Of a stretch of 7,583 bases of DNA, positions 6,296 through 7,583 are shown piece by piece. A program made the translations under genes and the position numbers. Each line of letters starts with the position of its first letter. The stretch's first letter is position 1. The notes beneath the pieces were generated by a model. That model saw nothing but the letters and a program-made list of their open reading frames with translations, had not been told where the DNA came from and ran no database searches. Origin of the DNA: Candidatus Caccovivens faecavium (GTDB lineage: Bacteria > Bacillota > Clostridia > Christensenellales > UBA1242); assembly GCA_018715545.1 (NCBI GenBank), contig DVLK01000010.1, positions 1 to 7,583 on the forward strand. The letters are read 5' to 3'.

Positions 6296-7471
6296 ATGAA
6301 TAAAATGATAAGAAAGGTTATAAAAAAGCAAACTGCTGAGGAGCAGAAAAAAGCGCAAGTAAATAGAATATTGTCAAAAATTGACAATAAGCTGGATGAC
6401 GAAAAGATTGATAAAGCTTATAGTGACAAAATTAAAATCTTTATAGAACCGAAGCCGAAGCACAGCAATTACAGTAACACTCGTATGTATTCCTTTAATG
6501 AGCGTAATTACACAAAATTAAATCAGGCTTTATGCGAGATAGCAACAAAAGAAGAATGTTTAAAGGCTAAAAAATACGATTTGAGTGGGCTAAAAAGCTT
6601 TAATATGAATATATGGCTTGATTTACTCCGCGAAAGCAATGCCATAGAGGGTATTTTCTTAGAAGAATCTTTTGATTTTTTTGATTTTCGTTTAAAAGTC
6701 AGAGAGCTTGTCGATACGGATCCAGATTCAATAGAATTTGATAGATATGCATATTTTAAGAAATTAATTGAAATAGACAAATATTTTACAAGTGGTAATG
6801 ATGATGTGGTTAAAGATGGACTGTTGCTAGTATATAAAGGCAAAGAAAAACATTTAATTTCCCCAGAATTAATGCGTCAATTCCTAGCATTAAAATTTGC
6901 TTACAAATGTGCAAAGCAAGATATTTATTTAAATAAAAAAGGAATAACTAAAACGCCAAAACAGAAGGCAGACGAACTAATTGAGCTAATATTGTATGTG
7001 AATGGTTTAATTTCGGGAAATGAATGCACAAGATTTAGAAATACCTTTATTTTTGTGAAGGGAGCAAATTGGGTTCCAACCAATGATAGGAGCATTGTCC
7101 CGAATTTGGAAGCGCTTTGTAAAACTATTTATGATGGAAAATTAAGTTCAAAAGTTAGTCCTATTGAACTGTCTGCGTTGTTCCATGCAGAATTTATAAG
7201 AATTCATCCATTTATGGATGGAAACGGAAGAACGGCAAGAATATTGTCTAATTATTTGCTAATCCTTAATGAATTACCGACGATATCAATAAAACACGGC
7301 GACCGTCAAGGATATTTCAATGCTATAAATAAAGCGGTTGAAGAACATGATTTAGATGACTTAGTAGAAATATTTTACAAAGGAATGCAGTCAAGTTCTA
7401 AATTAATTTTAAACACTTTAAATAAGGTTGAAAAAATGGAAGCGAAGAAAACAAAAAGTTTAGATAGATAG
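6296..7471 (+). CDS. Fic-domain protein (predicted AMP-transferase), class II with N-terminal inhibitory helix
   Basis: Fic enzymes move AMP (or another phosphate-containing group) from a nucleotide onto a hydroxyl of a target protein. With the ATG at 6296 the product has 391 residues. The core motif HPFMDGNGRTAR is complete (His304 catalytic base, Asp308 metal, Gly309-Arg315 phosphate-binding loop). A probable target-docking flap lies at about 250-275. The motif SNAIEG (Ser114, Glu118, Gly119) matches the [S/T]xxxE[G/N] inhibitory helix, whose Glu blocks productive ATP binding; it is N-terminal to the Fic core, so this is class II, self-restrained. The first 100 residues are helical, Lys-rich and unrecognised. 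No signal peptide or membrane span is seen, so it is cytoplasmic. It has its own promoter and is divergent from gyrB. No separate antitoxin gene is adjacent, as expected for class II. Its target is unknown; gyrase is a positional guess only. Confidence 0.92.
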   Translation: MNKMIRKVIKKQTAEEQKKAQVNRILSKIDNKLDDEKIDKAYSDKIKIFIEPKPKHSNYSNTRMYSFNERNYTKLNQALCEIATKEECLKAKKYDLSGLKSFNMNIWLDLLRESNAIEGIFLEESFDFFDFRLKVRELVDTDPDSIEFDRYAYFKKLIEIDKYFTSGNDDVVKDGLLLVYKGKEKHLISPELMRQFLALKFAYKCAKQDIYLNKKGITKTPKQKADELIELILYVNGLISGNECTRFRNTFIFVKGANWVPTNDRSIVPNLEALCKTIYDGKLSSKVSPIELSALFHAEFIRIHPFMDGNGRTARILSNYLLILNELPTISIKHGDRQGYFNAINKAVEEHDLDDLVEIFYKGMQSSSKLILNTLNKVEKMEAKKTKSLDR

Positions 7472-7472
7472 G

Positions 7473-7490
7473 AAAAAAGCAATTTTTTTT
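7473..7490 (+). terminator. Weak candidate terminator after fic
   Basis: Six A (7473-7478), a GCAA loop and eight T (7483-7490) can fold into an A/T-only stem with a T tail, directly after the fic stop codon. The stem has no G-C pair, so termination would be inefficient and the T run may simply serve as an AT-rich element upstream of the tRNA promoter. Confidence 0.3.
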
Positions 7491-7500
7491 AGAATAATAC

Positions 7501-7530
7501 TTGACAAAGACAAATATATTATTCTATAAT
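7501..7530 (+). promoter_or_regulatory. Promoter of the tRNA-fMet gene
   Basis: TTGACA (7501-7506), 18 bases, then TATAAT (7525-7530): both hexamers are exact consensus, as usual for stable RNA genes, with a T-rich tract just upstream. The predicted start near 7537 leaves only about four bases before the mature tRNA 5' end at 7541. Confidence 0.88.
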
Positions 7531-7540
7531 AAAGTTGCAT

Positions 7541-7583
7541 CGCGAGGTAGAGCAGCTCGGAAGCTCGTCGGGCTCATAACCCG
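7541..7583 (+). tRNA. Initiator tRNA-Met (CAT anticodon), 5' part, cut by the window end
   Basis: The 43 visible bases give acceptor strand CGCGAGG, T8-A9, a D arm with stem GAGC/GCTC, and an anticodon arm with loop CTCATAA. The anticodon CAT is at 7575-7577. Two marks show it is the initiator: three consecutive G bases (29-31) facing C39-C41, which guide it to the ribosomal P site, and the A11-T24 pair in the D stem. C1 is expected to mismatch with base 72, which lies outside the window. Elongator Met and Ile2 tRNAs share the CAT anticodon but normally lack the GGG/CCC stem. Confidence 0.93.

Overview
The window looks like a chromosomal segment of a low-GC Gram-positive bacterium (Bacillota, most likely an anaerobic Clostridia-type lineage; this is inferred from protein style, AT-rich spacers and near-consensus sigma-A promoters, not proven). 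It carries the DNA gyrase operon on the minus strand. A divergent Fic-domain gene and the first 43 bases of an initiator tRNA-Met gene lie on the plus strand.

Minus strand, in order of transcription: a promoter (6192-6220) drives gyrB (6153 to 4135), then four small genes (4104 to 2672), then gyrA (2656 to 68), ending at a clear rho-independent terminator (32-60). The gaps between genes are 1 to 33 bases, with one 38-base overlap, so all six genes probably form one operon of about 6.1 kb. In most relatives gyrA directly follows gyrB. Here about 1.4 kb separates them, and it holds two copies of the same two-gene unit. Gene A is a small all-alpha MazG-like nucleotide pyrophosphohydrolase and gene B is an unrecognised small protein. 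The order is A1-B1-A2-B2. A1 keeps both metal-binding motifs of its family. A2 has Gly in place of a key Glu and may be inactive. B1 and B2 are diverged paralogues of each other.

Plus strand: a TTGACA-17-TAAAAT promoter starts back to back with the gyrB promoter and drives a class II Fic protein (AMP-transferase fold with its own N-terminal inhibitory motif). The start is best placed at ATG 6296, because an upstream in-frame TTG is really the -35 box. Downstream, a TTGACA-18-TATAAT promoter precedes tRNA-fMet(CAT), which runs off the end of the window.

Functionally, the gyrase subunits form the A2B2 enzyme that introduces negative supercoils. The MazG-like genes suggest nucleotide-pool hydrolysis co-expressed with gyrase. 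The Fic gene is of interest because some Fic toxins are known to AMPylate GyrB at a tyrosine that is present here (Y142). Any regulatory link among gyrase, the A-B pairs and Fic is a hypothesis from gene position only. No CRISPR array, insertion sequence, integrase or att-like repeat was seen. No gene-free stretch exceeds 300 bases.
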